This document shows, piece by piece, positions 1 through 10,715 of a stretch of 64,000 nt of DNA. The notes under the pieces are model-generated. The model ran no database searches. It saw nothing but the letters and a program-made list of their open reading frames with translations, and had not been told where the DNA came from. Source of the DNA: Mytilus galloprovincialis (lineage: Eukaryota; Mollusca; Bivalvia; Mytilida; Mytilidae); contig NC_134849.1 of the NCBI RefSeq assembly GCF_965363235.1, forward strand, positions 59,973,122-60,037,121, read 5' to 3'. Made by a program: the position numbers and the translations under genes. Position 1 is the first letter of the stretch. Each line of letters starts with the position of its first letter.

Positions 1-700
1 CAATTCAACGTTCGTATACATAAGGATTTTTTTTACATGAACAAAATACCTCCAAGAGTGTTACGACAATACAACGGATATTATGGGTTGCTGTCTGCAT
101 GTTATGGTGGTAAATTATTTATTTTTTAAACATGCATATTGGTTATAATCATATCAAAGTATTATTTCATACACGCAAAATCCATTGACAAACGCAATAT
201 TATGTCAACGAAGCGTACAGTATAAAAAGGTGTTATGACAACGAAGCGTACACAACATAAAAATAAAGACACTTTAAAACGTGTATTTTTTTGTTTCTAT
301 ACACAACACAAACATACGACCTTTATAAGTTTGTTAATTTTAACTATGAAATTTTCAAAAATGTATGTTATAAAAACTTTGAGGTCCAAGAAACATTAAG
401 TTTTGAATATTTAAAAATACCAATCACGTTTTATCATTGCTACCGCCGTGCGTTATTTGATGTTTGTATATAAAAATTTCACATATTTGAAAAACCTTTT
501 AGTAACTAATGAGTATTATGGCAAAGAATATATTGGAGCAAAATATCCGAAGAATAGATATAGGATTTTCTTTAAACGTATTAATTTCTTACTGTCTGAA
601 CTCAGTGTTACACGATGTGTTCGATTCGAACGCGTCAACGTCCGGTTTCATTTGTATCGGGGTTATACGGGGTGACAATGTATGAAATTAATCTGATAAA
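1..700. other. No gene recognised (AT-rich)
   Basis: I see only short chance open frames here, without splice context or a recognisable domain. There is a direct repeat of 'acaacgaagcgtacag' around 205-255. Nothing functional can be assigned. Confidence 0.5.
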
Positions 701-717
701 TATAAGTAGTTATTGTA

Positions 718-1290
718 TTAATGAGAATAAAAGGTGTATACTTGCTGGTGTTGCAAGTTGTACTATGTAGAAGTGTGAATACTTCATAGATTTATATTAG
801 TGAAAATACAAGATGTATACTTGATGGTGTTGCAAGTTGCAATATTGCGGAAGTGTATTAGTGAAAGTGCACTGTGTTAAACCTTACCAGTTTGGGGAAT
901 ATTCATTGTGACGGAACTCAAAGGGATAGTTAGTGCGTGAGTTCAGCTGTGTTTATATATATATATATATATTCCTTGTGAATTGAAACATTGTGCAAGT
1001 GTAATTGTGTCATTGTGTTATTGTGGTTAGTTGCAGACTAACAAGGTGATACTACATATTGGTGGACGTTGTAAATAGAAGTTGTATATATGTGATTTTC
1101 TGTTCATACGTTTTGTGTGATACTTACTTGATGCATGTTGCAAAGTAATCTGTTGGTGACATGGTGTAATAAAGGGGCCGTATGCATGTTGCATAATAAT
1201 CTGTTAGTGACATTGTGAATAAATCGGTCTGATACATGTTGCATAGAGATTGCATAGTGACATTGTATATATATATTTTGTTATGAAACA
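718..1290. repeat. Imperfect tandem repeats rich in TTGCA/CATTGTG
   Basis: Two related units of about 75 bp (near 718-790 and 795-870) share 'tggtgttgcaagttg'. A second set of roughly 55-bp units at 1130-1270 shares 'catgttgca' and 'ttagtgacattgtg'. A short (TA)n run lies at 955-972. These run straight into the large hairpin that follows, and I take them as part of a repeat-derived block. Confidence 0.55.
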
Positions 1291-1300
1291 TTGTGTCTGT

Positions 1301-1570
1301 GCATTGTGAATGAGGTACTTCACCCGGCATTTTGATTAATGTGCATTGTGTGGCGTATATATTTGACATTGTGAATTCATTTAAGGGTGTGTTAACTGTT
1401 TTAGATAGGACAACTTGTTGTGGTGAAAAAAAAGTTTTCACCACAACAAGTTGTCCTATCTAAAACAATTAACACACCCTTATAAATAAATGAATTCACA
1501 ATGTCAAATATATACGCCACACAATGCACATTAATCAAAATGCCGAGTGAAGTACCTCATTCACAATGCT
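1301..1570. repeat. Near-perfect long palindrome (foldback element)
   Basis: The left arm, about 1301-1429, is repeated as its reverse complement at about 1435-1570, with a loop of about five bases (AAAAG). The arms run from 'gcattgtgaatgaggtac' in to 'tggtgaaaa' and differ at only a few positions. Such a long, little-diverged hairpin is typical of a recently moved foldback/MITE element. The - strand open frame across it is a by-product of the symmetry. Confidence 0.85.
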
Positions 1571-1637
1571 CAGTTATATGTATATATGGTTTCCATCCGT
1601 TTGTATATCATTCTATTCTACTATTATAATAAAAGTG

Positions 1638-1920
1638 CATTACACCACTACTGCAAAGTACCAGGAACAGTTAACTTTACATGGCAGAAAGGCCAAACAT
1701 GTGGTAAGTTATGTTTCGCATGCTTCTAGTTTGTTATGGTTTTAGGCCAATTATAGATATGATTGTGTATGTTGTGTATGTTGTGTATGTTGTGTATGTT
1801 GTGTATGTCAAAATATCAAAACAATGCTATAGAATCTTACAGTGGTGAAGACGAAAAAAAAGAGAAGGTTAGCGTTGATAAAAAGAAAAACGCAAAACTT
1901 GAAAACGTACACTACCTACA
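1638..1920. repeat. Copy 0 of the duplication-unit tail
   Basis: The block containing 'ctgcaaagtaccaggaacag' recurs at 19,190-19,320 and 35,445-35,700. The part after 'ggccaattatagat' down to 'cgcaaaacttgaaaacgtac' is shared with the end of unit 2 only. This suggests the window opens in the tail of an earlier copy of the tandem unit. A 9-bp tandem repeat (TTGTGTATG) at 1763-1808 interrupts it. Confidence 0.6.
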
Positions 1921-1940
1921 ATTTGACTAGCGTTTACATG

Positions 1941-2096
1941 TACATTAAATGCCGCTATATAAACAGTACTTTTAGGAAACATCACTAATCAGTACATTAA
2001 ATGCAGTTATATAAACAGTACTTTTAGGAAACACCACTAATCAGTACATTACATGCCACTATATAAACAGTACGTTAAAGAAACATCACTAATCAG
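1941..2096. repeat. 52-bp tandem repeat, three copies
   Basis: Three units start at 1941, 1993 and 2045. Each begins 'tacattaaatg' (third unit 'tacattacatg'), passes through 'ctatataaacagta' and ends 'cactaatcag'. The period is a constant 52 bp with few substitutions. Confidence 0.85.
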
Positions 2097-2138
2097 TACA
2101 TTTATTTATATATCATTTTTAGTAATGTTGAGAAAAAT

Positions 2139-2330
2139 GTTTTCAGTACTGAAAATTTTGGTCATTTATCAGTACTTATAATATCAGTCACATTTCAGTA
2201 CTGAAAGTTTCAGTAATTTTTCAGCACTGAAAATTTCAATCATTTTACAGTACTGAAAATTTCAGTCATGTTTCAGTACTGAAAATTTTAGTCATTTTCA
2301 GTACTTAAACTTTTTGTAATCTTTAAGTAC
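2139..2330. repeat. Tandem array of the palindrome TTTCAGTACTGAAA
   Basis: About seven units of roughly 26 bp each carry the self-complementary core CAGTACTG (variants CAGCACTG, CAGTACTT) separated by 'atttcagtcatt'-like spacers. Every unit can form a small hairpin. It abuts the 52-bp tandem repeat, which also contains 'cagtac'. Confidence 0.8.
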
Positions 2331-2429
2331 TTCTACACATACAATATAAGGTCAATGTCAGAAAATATAAAATGTGTTTTACACTGCAACTAGGTGATGT
2401 GCTTATTTATTATAAGATATAGTAACAGC

Positions 2430-2935
2430 TATATTGTGTACGATGTCAATTTCATCATGGAACACTTTCTCCACAATCAGGGGTCCATTGAAGGATGGAA
2501 ATAAGTTTGACATCTGTGTTACGATTTGATTAGCTATCAATTTATTAATTTGAGTTGCAGTAGAAAAACAATATTAGGTCAATGTCAGAAAATATAAACT
2601 TTTTTGTACTCGGCCCAAAACTGGGGAAGGGCTCGGTAGAACGTCGTCCTTCCCCAGTTTATCAGCCTCATACAAAAGTATGTATGAGACAGAGAAACTG
2701 GGGAAGGGCGAGATTTTACTGCGCCCTTCCCCAGTTTTATTCAGAATACCAAAAAGTTTATATCTTTATGACATTGACCTAATATTGTTTTTATACTGCA
2801 ACTTAAATTAAAAAATTGATTTTTAAATCGTAACTATTATATATTAATAGCATAAATATCAAACTATTTGTATCCCTTAAAGAACCCCTGATTGAAGAAA
2901 AAGTGTTCCATGATGAAATTGACATTGCACAAAAT
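2430..2935. mobile_element. Inverted-repeat element with G/C-rich multi-hairpin core
   Basis: The left end, 'tgtcaatttcatcatggaac' near 2443, is matched in reverse complement by the right end near 2910-2930. The inner arms carry 'aatattaggtcaatgtca' (about 2569) and its complement near 2770. The core, 2610-2745, holds four alternating copies of 'aaactggggaaggg' or its complement, giving two strong hairpins, plus a small hairpin at 'ctcatacaaaagtatgtatgag'. A partial extra left arm lies at 2340-2390. No open frame inside looks real. I read it as a non-autonomous foldback element. Confidence 0.75.
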
Positions 2936-3560
2936 ATAGACATCAACGACAACGGAAGCCCGCAATGAACGGTGTTTTAATCTTTTGCTGACGACAACTT
3001 CCAGATCTACTCAGGACCAGGATTCTTTAAGGTATTCGTGTTCATTCCTAATATTGAGATGTAAGTTGTATTTGATGATAATACATAACATAAATAAAGG
3101 TTGAGGATGAACACGGATGCGGCCACTTTCATTTTTGAAAAAAAAAAAAAAAAAAAAAAAACAACTGAAAAGGGACGTTTTTGGGCATATTTGATAGATT
3201 TTTCATATTTAAGCTTGAATCGGAGCGTTTGCAATGACCAAATCAGTTAAAATCTTTCACATAAACTAATTAAATCAATTGAAATAGACACTTAAGTGAT
3301 TCAAAAGTGTCCAAAATCTTTCGTTAGGTGAACCTGAAATTTGAGGCCAAAATAGGTCCTTACCGGACCTACTCCTTTAAGGAAAAAGTGCATTCAGATA
3401 TATGTATCAAATTTCAGAGTGCAATTTCTTGTATTGTGATACTCAACTAGTCTCATTTATCCCAGAAATAATATTTTCTTAATTTTGAGTAATTGATTAT
3501 GATGTCAGCTGAATGATGGGAAGAAAAAAATCATTTCTTACGATTGTGATTAAAAATATG
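2936..3560. other. No gene recognised
   Basis: AT-rich spacer with a poly-A run at about 3138-3160. I looked here for the channel exon that should precede the one at 3850 and found nothing resembling it, so the upstream KCNT exons lie outside the window or are missing. Confidence 0.5.
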
Positions 3561-3596
3561 AGAATCTTGATTTAGAAAGCCATGTTTGTTTTCCAG

Positions 3597-3933
3597 ACAT
3601 TTGTAAAAGGATATTTGATAAAGTTTGTCAGATTATTAACGGAATCTTCTCTTGTAATAATTCAAGAAATATTTGATATCAAAAATATGAGAAATCTTGA
3701 TTTAGAATGTACCACCTTTATTTTTCAGACATTTGTAAAAGGAGTTTGTCAGGTTATTACTGGGATCTTCTCTTGTGATAATTCAAGAAATATTTGTTAT
3801 TAAAAATATGTGAATCTTGATTAAGAACCATACCATGTTTATTTTTCAGACATTTGTAAAAGGATAGTTGATCAAGTTTGTCCGGTTATTATTAGGAATT
3901 GATGCAGAACAAAACTCTGGCCATTTATCAAGT
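3597..3933 (+). repeat. Triplicated 5' half of a KCNT exon
   Basis: Three blocks start at 3597, 3729 and 3850 (spacing 132 and 121 bp). Each follows a splice-acceptor-like 'ttttc(c)ag' and begins 'acatttgtaaaagga'. Only the third continues into the full exon that ends at a GTAAGT donor. Copies 1 and 2 diverge after about 15 codons. Copy 1 keeps a Tyr codon where copy 3 has TAG. Confidence 0.75.
3850..3933 (+). pseudogene. KCNT: KCNT exon, RCK2 segment, with in-frame TAG
   Basis: 84 bp, phase 0 at both ends, acceptor 'tttttcag', donor GTAAGT. It encodes TFVKG, a stop at 3865-3867, then LIKFVRLLLGIDAEQNSGHL. It matches the vertebrate KCNT segment ending 'RLLLGLDTTPGSG'. The stop replaces the Tyr kept in the first tandem copy at 3597. 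Confidence 0.75.
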
Positions 3934-4039
3934 GTAAGTTCTATTTATAGTTTTCAATTTTATAGAGAAAAAAAACCATGTGATTTGTCGATAAAAACTC
4001 TTGTAATGTATCACAAAACTTTGTATCTTCTGAATAAAA

Positions 4040-4340
4040 TTATGGTGATGTTATTCCATTGCCAATGAGGCAACTATCCACCCCAGTTCAAATGAAGTGG
4101 ATGTAAGCAATTATAGGAAACTGTACTACCTTCAACAATGAGAAAACCCCATACAGTATGGTCGGCTATTGAAAGTTCTGACCAGAAAAATATGAAAAAA
4201 TCAATTGAGAAAACAAAAGGCCTCATTTAAAACAAAACAATTTACGAAAAAAAAAACAAATATAAATATGACAGACATGAACAACAGACAATCAAGAACT
4301 ACAGGTTTCTTATTTGGGACAGGCACTTTTTAAAAAAATG
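4040..4340 (+). repeat. Mussel dispersed repeat 'GCCAATGAG...', diverged copy
   Basis: It contains 'ccattgccaatgaggcaact', 'ccttcaacaatgagaaaacc', 'catacagtatggtcggcta' and 'ggcctcatttaaaac', the ordered landmarks of a roughly 250-bp family that recurs at 11,381, 21,745, 23,326, 29,930 (-), 39,665 and 42,238. Confidence 0.7.
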
Positions 4341-4755
4341 TGCATTTTTCTGTACATTTCCTAAGTCCTAATGCTTATGTTATCACTTTTAAACAGCTGG
4401 AAGATCTGATTGTTCAAAGACCTATATAAGTTTTGTAATAGTTTTCTCAGAAATTCTGAGTCACTTCTCTCCTGTTATAAAATTGTAAATGTTTATTAGT
4501 ACTGTTGATTTAGAAATTATTGTGTGCATTTATTATTGCGATTTTGTCATTTTATCTAAAATGAGATTTAAATTTTTGCAATATTGAGAAAAATCCTGTT
4601 CAATTTATATAAAAAAATTTCAAATGCTAGTCATGGTTGATATCGTTACAATTATAACCCTGTCTCATTTTTGAGAAAAAATTTTAAAAAAATCTCGATC
4701 GTTTCTGAATTTACAGTATGCCTCAATCAATGAGTACATTATCTTGTGTTTACAG

Positions 4756-4893
4756 ATAAAAGTGAAAAGACAAATTCTTGCCAAAAATAGAACCTATGGT
4801 GACTTGTATAAAGGATTATGTACACTTACTGGGGAAATCCCCATTGCTATATATAGAAGGAGAAGGAAACGTGCATACAATGATTTAGATGAG
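4756..4893 (+). pseudogene. KCNT: KCNT exon, RCK2 segment
   Basis: 138 bp (46 codons) between 'gtgtttacag' and GTAAGG, phase 0. It encodes RTYGDLYKGLCTLTGEIPIA followed by IYRRRRKRA. The (R)TYG-L...LC...EIPIGIYR pattern is diagnostic of KCNT C-termini. This exon itself has no lesion. No counterpart was found in unit 2. Confidence 0.8.
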
Positions 4894-5572
4894 GTAAGGT
4901 GTTATCGTTACATGTTTATCAGAGGTTGATTTAGGGCACCCCCTTTTTGTGAGAAAAAATTAGTTGATATTTGGAGAATCACTGAAGCATGACATGAGCA
5001 TGCCCCCTCTAAGGCAGTACCCTCCCCCTTATGAAAATTTATTGATCCACAATTTTTTATGGTACAATAAGATTCCATCAGTGAATCAGATGAGATACGT
5101 ACCATATTTATCAAGAAGACACTCAATTTTCAAATTTAAAACGCAAGACTTGCAGATATATATAAGTTCAAATATTTCAAATATAATTGCCAGAAATTGA
5201 GAAATATCAAATTGATTGATATTCCATGGGTAACTGCCAGAAATGCACAAGATTCGATGGTGGAATCTATATATTGCTATATTGATTTTTAGATGAAATT
5301 TAAGCAAACACTATTGTTATTTTTCGATAATCTTCAAAAAATTGTGTCCTTTAATGTCATATGATCAGGAATTGTCTCCTTCTTTTGTGACTTCACAAAT
5401 TCGTAGAAAAGCAAGAAAACTTGTTGTCATACTTGAAGACAAACTGTGTGAGTCATCAAAAAATCATTAATATTCAATCGGTAAATATACATCATCTTAG
5501 AAAATACAATATCGCTAACATTATCACCAAAAAAGACCAAATGAAAGCAAAATTTATGAAAGAAGCATAATA

Positions 5573-7377
5573 CTGTGAATTCAGAAATTATTGCAATGTT
5601 TTTTATCTTTGCGAAAAATGTGACAAGGTTATAATCAAAATAATTAAAAATTGGAATTTTTTGTATGAATAAAACCGGACTTTTCCTAATATTGCAGAAA
5701 TTAAGGTAGCACTACAGTCTAACAGTGATTTTTTTAAGATATTTTTTTTATCACATAATTTTAAAGTAAGTATTATTCTGCACATATTGTAAAAATCCAA
5801 AAATCAATTTTCAAATCACAACAGGGAGTAAATTGACAATGAAATTATGTAAATAAAGGCACATGGTAATTATCTAAATATATAGGCATTTAGGAGGGGC
5901 TAATATGTCAATCATCTGTTAATGCCAGTGTCCAGCTGTTAATCACTGACCACAAGAAGAATAGTATGGTCTTATCTCATTGTATCATGTGTATTGCAAC
6001 AAAAGTAATTTATATAGTTTTGAAGTAAACAGTGAAAAGGGAAAGTTATTAAAAAGGAGAAAATCTAAAGGGAAAAAAATCTTACTAAAATGAACAAAAC
6101 TATATATATAAGGATAAGAGTGTGAAAGTATCTTTGAAAGCCTCTGACAAAATTTAAACATTTAAGGTTTTTACTACAAACAAGAAGTATATGTCTCTGA
6201 ATCTGTCTTTTGTTAGGAGTTTCAGGCACTTTAACCAATTTTAAGTTTATGTGAAATTTTTAAATTCCATAAAACTGAAGAATCATGTGAGGCAGTCTAT
6301 TTCCAGCAAGGGGGATCAGGTCTTGATCTTTTTTGGGACATGTCTTTCATTGCATAATTTTAATGTTCTAGCTAATTTCATAGTATATTTCTTTTTAAAA
6401 TACAAATGAAATCATTCTTTATAGTGAATATAATGATGTTAAAAATTGTTTTTATGCAGCTGGTCATTCCTGTTATTCTCTTATCTTAGACTGTCTGGAG
6501 AGAGGCGGAGCTTTGTCAATATTTAATTGCTACATCACAGATGTTGGTCAAATATGTGACGTCAAACTCCCGTCAAATGCTAAGTTAGTGTTGGTCAGTG
6601 CACATATAATTCAAAATTTACAGAGCATCAAAGACACAAAGTGTGTGGTTATATTGATAAAATAATGGTGTCAGGACACTCCTGGGGTGTTCTCAGTGGA
6701 ACTTTTGTATTAATGATGCATTTATAGGGGTTCTAAGGGGGAAATTAAGTTTTTAGGTAATTTCTCTGAACAATTTTTTATGAGAATTGTTAGCAAAAAA
6801 TGAAAATAGAAACTTCATTGGTACCCCTTTTGGTTTGACTTTGTTATATGTGATTAAAGGGAGTATTTTCTACAATACCATGTCCCAGTTTTTGGATAAT
6901 TTGTTTGTAAATGAATTTATAGTTGTCCAAAGATGAAAGGTGAAATGAGGTTTGGTACCCAGCAGTTAAATCAATATATCTTCTTACTGGAGGCATATAT
7001 CAAAAATCTGAGACACGGTTTTGTTTATAGTGTATGGTTAATTAAAGTGATGAAAACAAATTTTCACTACCATTTGACCTGAATGTGTCATTTTCATCCG
7101 AGTTGGAAGACCACTTTTTTGGCAATTAAGGAGCTATAGTTTGAGATTAATCATACCAAAAATTAATTTATTTACAGATTAAGAAGCATTAATATTTCAC
7201 CTCTATAATGAGCTAAAGATTTTAAAAATCCATTGAGTAGTTTTTGAGAAATTATTCTTTAAAGACTGTTGGTTGAAGTCAGAAAATTCTGACTGTAGTG
7301 CTACCTTAAGATCGCATTTAACTCTGAAATGACAAAATCGCAATAATAGATTCATGCTATAATTTCTGAATTTACAG
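5573..7377. mobile_element. TA-flanked MITE, itself interrupted by a TTAA element
   Basis: The ends are inverted: CTGTGAATTCAGAAATTATT at 5573 and the complement of CTGTAAATTCAGAAATTAT ending at 7377, flanked by TA at 5571-5572 and 7378-7379. The sister unit keeps the empty site, with one TA and no insert ('gaagcagaatagacattg', about 20,045-20,062). TA duplication and this layout fit a Tc1/mariner-type non-autonomous element. Most of its length is a second element inserted inside it. Confidence 0.85.
5705..7305. mobile_element. TTAA-flanked (piggyBac-like) non-autonomous element
   Basis: The terminal inverted repeat GGTAGCACTACAGTC at 5705 is matched by GACTGTAGTGCTACC ending at 7305. TTAA lies directly outside both ends (5701-5704, 7306-7309), the target site of piggyBac-type transposons. 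The 1.6-kb interior has no transposase-like frame. It sits inside the TA-flanked MITE, so it arrived later. Confidence 0.8.
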
Positions 7378-7455
7378 TAGACATTTAATTGACGATTTTA
7401 TAATAACTTTTACTTATATATAATATAAAAGATACTTTAACGTTTTGAATTATAG

Positions 7456-7615
7456 ACTTCAGCGGGGGAGAACAATAATTCGAAGCAACGAAGGAGTGTA
7501 GAACGTAAAGTAACAATAAATGTCAGACATTTCTACGAGCGATCGGAACAAAACGATGTGACAGAAATAATCAGAAATCGTATGAAGTCATTACACATGG
7601 ATGAAGATAGTTATG
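7456..7615 (+). pseudogene. KCNT: KCNT exon, C-terminal linker (unit 1)
   Basis: 160 bp between 'aattatag' and GTAGAT, ending in phase 1. It encodes a basic Asn/Lys/Arg stretch and then HFYERSEQNDVTEIIRNRMK, comparable with the 'RRSERQELSELVKNRMK' segment of vertebrate KCNT. It is intact here and repeated at 20,130. Confidence 0.8.
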
Positions 7616-7859
7616 GTAGATTATATATTTGGGTCTTGATAAAGAGTTTTCCTTTCTTTATTCTTTAATTTTTATGCCTTTTTTCTCCATTATTTATAGA
7701 GTAACTAATCGAATTCAAACAGAGAAAAATATTTAACGAGTAACTGTCTTTCATCACTTCTTTTCAAAACAAGCACTATTGGTTAGTTCATGGTGGTCAG
7801 TTTTATTAGTGGAAATAGACAAAGTGCCTGAAGAAAACCTTGATACTTAATGGGGCTCG

Positions 7860-9835
7860 CGGGTCTAAATCAACTTTTTTATTTAATATAAGATTTCGCT
7901 TTATTTTTCTATAAATGAACTTTATCTTATACTTAATAGAAAAATGAAATAAAAAAATGGGGTAACCCTTTATTTACGCTCACAATATGCCTTCGAAATA
8001 AGCATACATTTTTGTTAATGTCGTTTTTTTCTGTTGAACTAATAGGAGAAATAGCGGTAATATCGAAATAAAAAAAGAACTAAATAACAGAAATCGCTTA
8101 AATTTACAATTATTTTGTTAATGTACAGCTTATTCGAAAACCACAATAAAAAATATAGGTCACCGATGAGTTAAAAAAAATATATTTCAATTTTAATGCC
8201 AAAAAATGGCATTTTTGCAACAAAGAGAGATAATTTGGAGTTTTTTCAATGATATCTACATTTTAAAAGTCACCTTGGGCCAACACCAATTGATTTTTGG
8301 AATGATTTTTGTATCATATGATATGGTAACAAATACTAAAGGTCAATAATAAATTTTGTTATGAAAAATAAATGTTTAATTTTTTTCTAAAAATCTTACG
8401 CCCGCGAGCCTGCCTCCTTAATGATCAGGCTAAAAACAATCATCAATTTTTTTTCAAAACAAATTTTATTTATTACACTATTAGTTTTTATTCAGTTCTG
8501 CCAACTTTTGAAAATCTCCATTGATTGTGTGCGCGACCAGATTTTTAAGGGTTACAATTTTTGCTACATTTCTTTGTGCATTGTTTTTACTCCTAAAATA
8601 TTCTCATTTCTCTCCTTTTTCTTTAGATATACTAATGATGGTAATAAAGTGGAGACCCCCCGTTTCCCCCTCCAAAGACCTCCCTATCTATGAACCATGA
8701 CTCAAAAGACCTAAACCTACATGTTCTTAATATAGAAGGATGAATACAGATTTGGTTAGTCTTATCAGTATAAATGAGAAAATCGATAAAATTTGAGTTA
8801 TCTCTCTTTGTATTTAGAGGTGCTCTTACTGGCGGAGGCTTATACAGTAACACAGTAGAAGTGAATACAAAACGGCGTTGATTTTAAATCAACAGACACA
8901 CGTCTTGTTTTTCAAAAATTAAATGGATTTCAAGATAAACAATCTTTTTCTTGAGATTTCAGTACAGTTATCATCTTTCAGTTAATTATGATTTTGTTGT
9001 GGAACTATGGTAAACGTTGCAAATTGTGCTCGTATGATAAATTGATAAAAATTGAAAGGCTGTCTGACCGAATTTGTGTTTTCAAATTAATTTAGAGGAT
9101 TGTTATGACCCATTAGGTACTCCCGATTACATACAACAACTAATAATGTCACCTGTTGTGACTGTTAAGTAGTGTAGGGTCAATGTCCCCAGGTAAAAAT
9201 TATAGATTTTGTAAATTGATCAGAAAAACTTCAAAATCCGTAACCAATAATTTTTTGGGGTATATTTTGTGAAAATCAGGATTTTGGCTAGTTTTATGAT
9301 CCCAATATTTGGATTCGGGATGAGGGATGAAAATCGGGATAGTTGACAGGTCTGGTTATTTTATCATATGGTACAAAAATCAATCAAAATAATCTATTGG
9401 TTTTGGTCCCAGATCACTTTTTAAACGTTTACATCATTGAAAAAGGTCCAAATTATCTCCCTTAGGTGCAAAAATGCCATTTTTTTGCAGTAAAACTGAA
9501 ATATTTTTTTAATTTATCTGTGACCTATATTTTTTATTATTAAATTTTTCAAATAAGTTGTACTTAAAAACTAAAGACATGAAAAAAATGTAAATTTTTT
9601 TTTTTTTTTTATATTACCTCTATTTCGAATTCTCCTATTAGTTCAACAGAAAAAGTACCTTAACAAAAATGCATGCTTCTTTCAAAGGAAGATTGTGAGC
9701 TTAAATGAATGGTGACCCCATTTTTTTTTATTATATTCTATAACGTATATGATAATGCTCATTTATAGAAAAAAAAACCAGCAATATCTTATATTAAACA
9801 AAAAATGTGTTAAGCAAGAAAACTAACAATCATAC
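7860..9835. mobile_element. About 2-kb element with roughly 480-bp inverted arms
   Basis: The left block, 7860-8340, and the right block, 9358-9835, are diverged reverse complements: 'ctgttgaactaataggaga' at about 8032 against 'tctcctattagttcaacag' at about 9630, and 'atttaatataagatttcgc' against its partner near 9785. An inner pair, GGCTCGCGGG at about 7856 and CCCGCGAGCC at 8401, marks a smaller unit of about 555 bp. It is absent from the matching intron of unit 2. No open frame inside looks real. Confidence 0.65.
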
Positions 9836-9959
9836 TCATTTAAAATTTGACAACCTTCCAAGTGAGGCTTTCAAACTAACAACCCCAGGCTAGTAATACA
9901 ATAGATGAACTACTTAGACCACTCACCACCAAGATCCTCCCTTAATTTTTTACAGTTTG

Positions 9960-10105
9960 AAATAACCAATAAAATTGATAATGGAAATGGGGAATGTGCC
10001 AAAAAGACAACAACCCGACCATAGAAAAAAAACAACAGCAGAAGGTCACCAACAGGTCTTCAATGTAGCGAGAAATTCCCGCACCCGGAGGCGTCCTGTT
10101 TTGTT
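9960..10105 (+). repeat. Dispersed repeat 'GGGGAATGTG...CACCCGGAGGCGTCC'
   Basis: The landmarks 'atggggaatgtgccaaa', 'caacaacccgacca' and 'gcgagaaattcccgcacccg' recur in reverse complement at 28,640-28,800. It is a dispersed mussel repeat, about 30 bp upstream of the KCNT exon at 10,133. Confidence 0.7.
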
Positions 10106-10132
10106 TGATAAATATATCTATGTGATTTTCAG

Positions 10133-10214
10133 GTGGAGGTGAACCAATAAAAACAGTCTCCTACATTATACTGAATCCTACTCCAAGCAGTAAGTTGAAG
10201 ATGGGAGATCTCAT
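10133..10214 (+). pseudogene. KCNT: KCNT exon, end of RCK2 (unit 1)
   Basis: 82 bp between 'gattttcag' and GTAAGT. With its flanking phases it reads GGGEPIKTV then SYIILNPTPSSKLKMGDLI, matching 'LSYVLINPPPDTRLE..DIV' of vertebrate KCNT. It is repeated at 21,267. Confidence 0.85.
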
Positions 10215-10314
10215 GTAAGTTTATTGTATGAGACAAATGGTTTAGGTATATGCAAATACTACTGTCTATTATTTATAGCCCATATTGTATGTAATATCAG
10301 CCCATAGACATTAT

Positions 10315-10515
10315 TTAGTCATGTGACCGTGACGTCATCAACGTTTTTGTCATGGTTTTCTCTGGTTCAAATGGGAATTTAGAATTAAATTATAAAAATA
10401 AATGTACTATTTTATCTGTCTATTCGATATTACATTAAAAATGTGGTGTACACTTTAAAATAACCTGCCACGCGCGTTATTCAGTGTGCACCACATATTT
10501 GATGTTGTTTCTTAA
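10315..10515. repeat. Repeat with inverted 'AATGTGGTG(C/T)ACAC' ends
   Basis: 'aaaatgtggtgtacac' near 10,438 faces 'gtgcaccacatatttgatgtt' near 10,484. The preceding 'gtcatgtgaccgtgacgtcatcaacgt' is conserved at 21,498. The block is present in both units (unit 2: about 21,495-21,690), so it predates the duplication. Confidence 0.55.
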
Positions 10516-10715
10516 ACGGCAGAGCTATTAAGCATTAATTTATTTCATTTTCCTAATTCCCCTAAATATGCATACACAAATGTCATGTGATAACACTTAT
10601 TCAAACTTCACCTATGAATAAAATAAGAGGTTAAATTTAATAAAGAATGTTCCCATGAAAGGCATATTGATAGGTTTTTTATGTTTGTATAGATAAAAGT
10701 TTCCTTTTTTCACAG

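Noticed and set aside
1124-1444. - strand frame of 106 codons
   Set aside because: It lies in one arm of the long palindrome and flanking tandem repeats; no domain.
1547-1729. Frame with HYCKVPGTVNFTWQKG...
   Set aside because: Homologous blocks at 19,190 and 35,445 have a stop in the same frame, so it is not conserved as protein.
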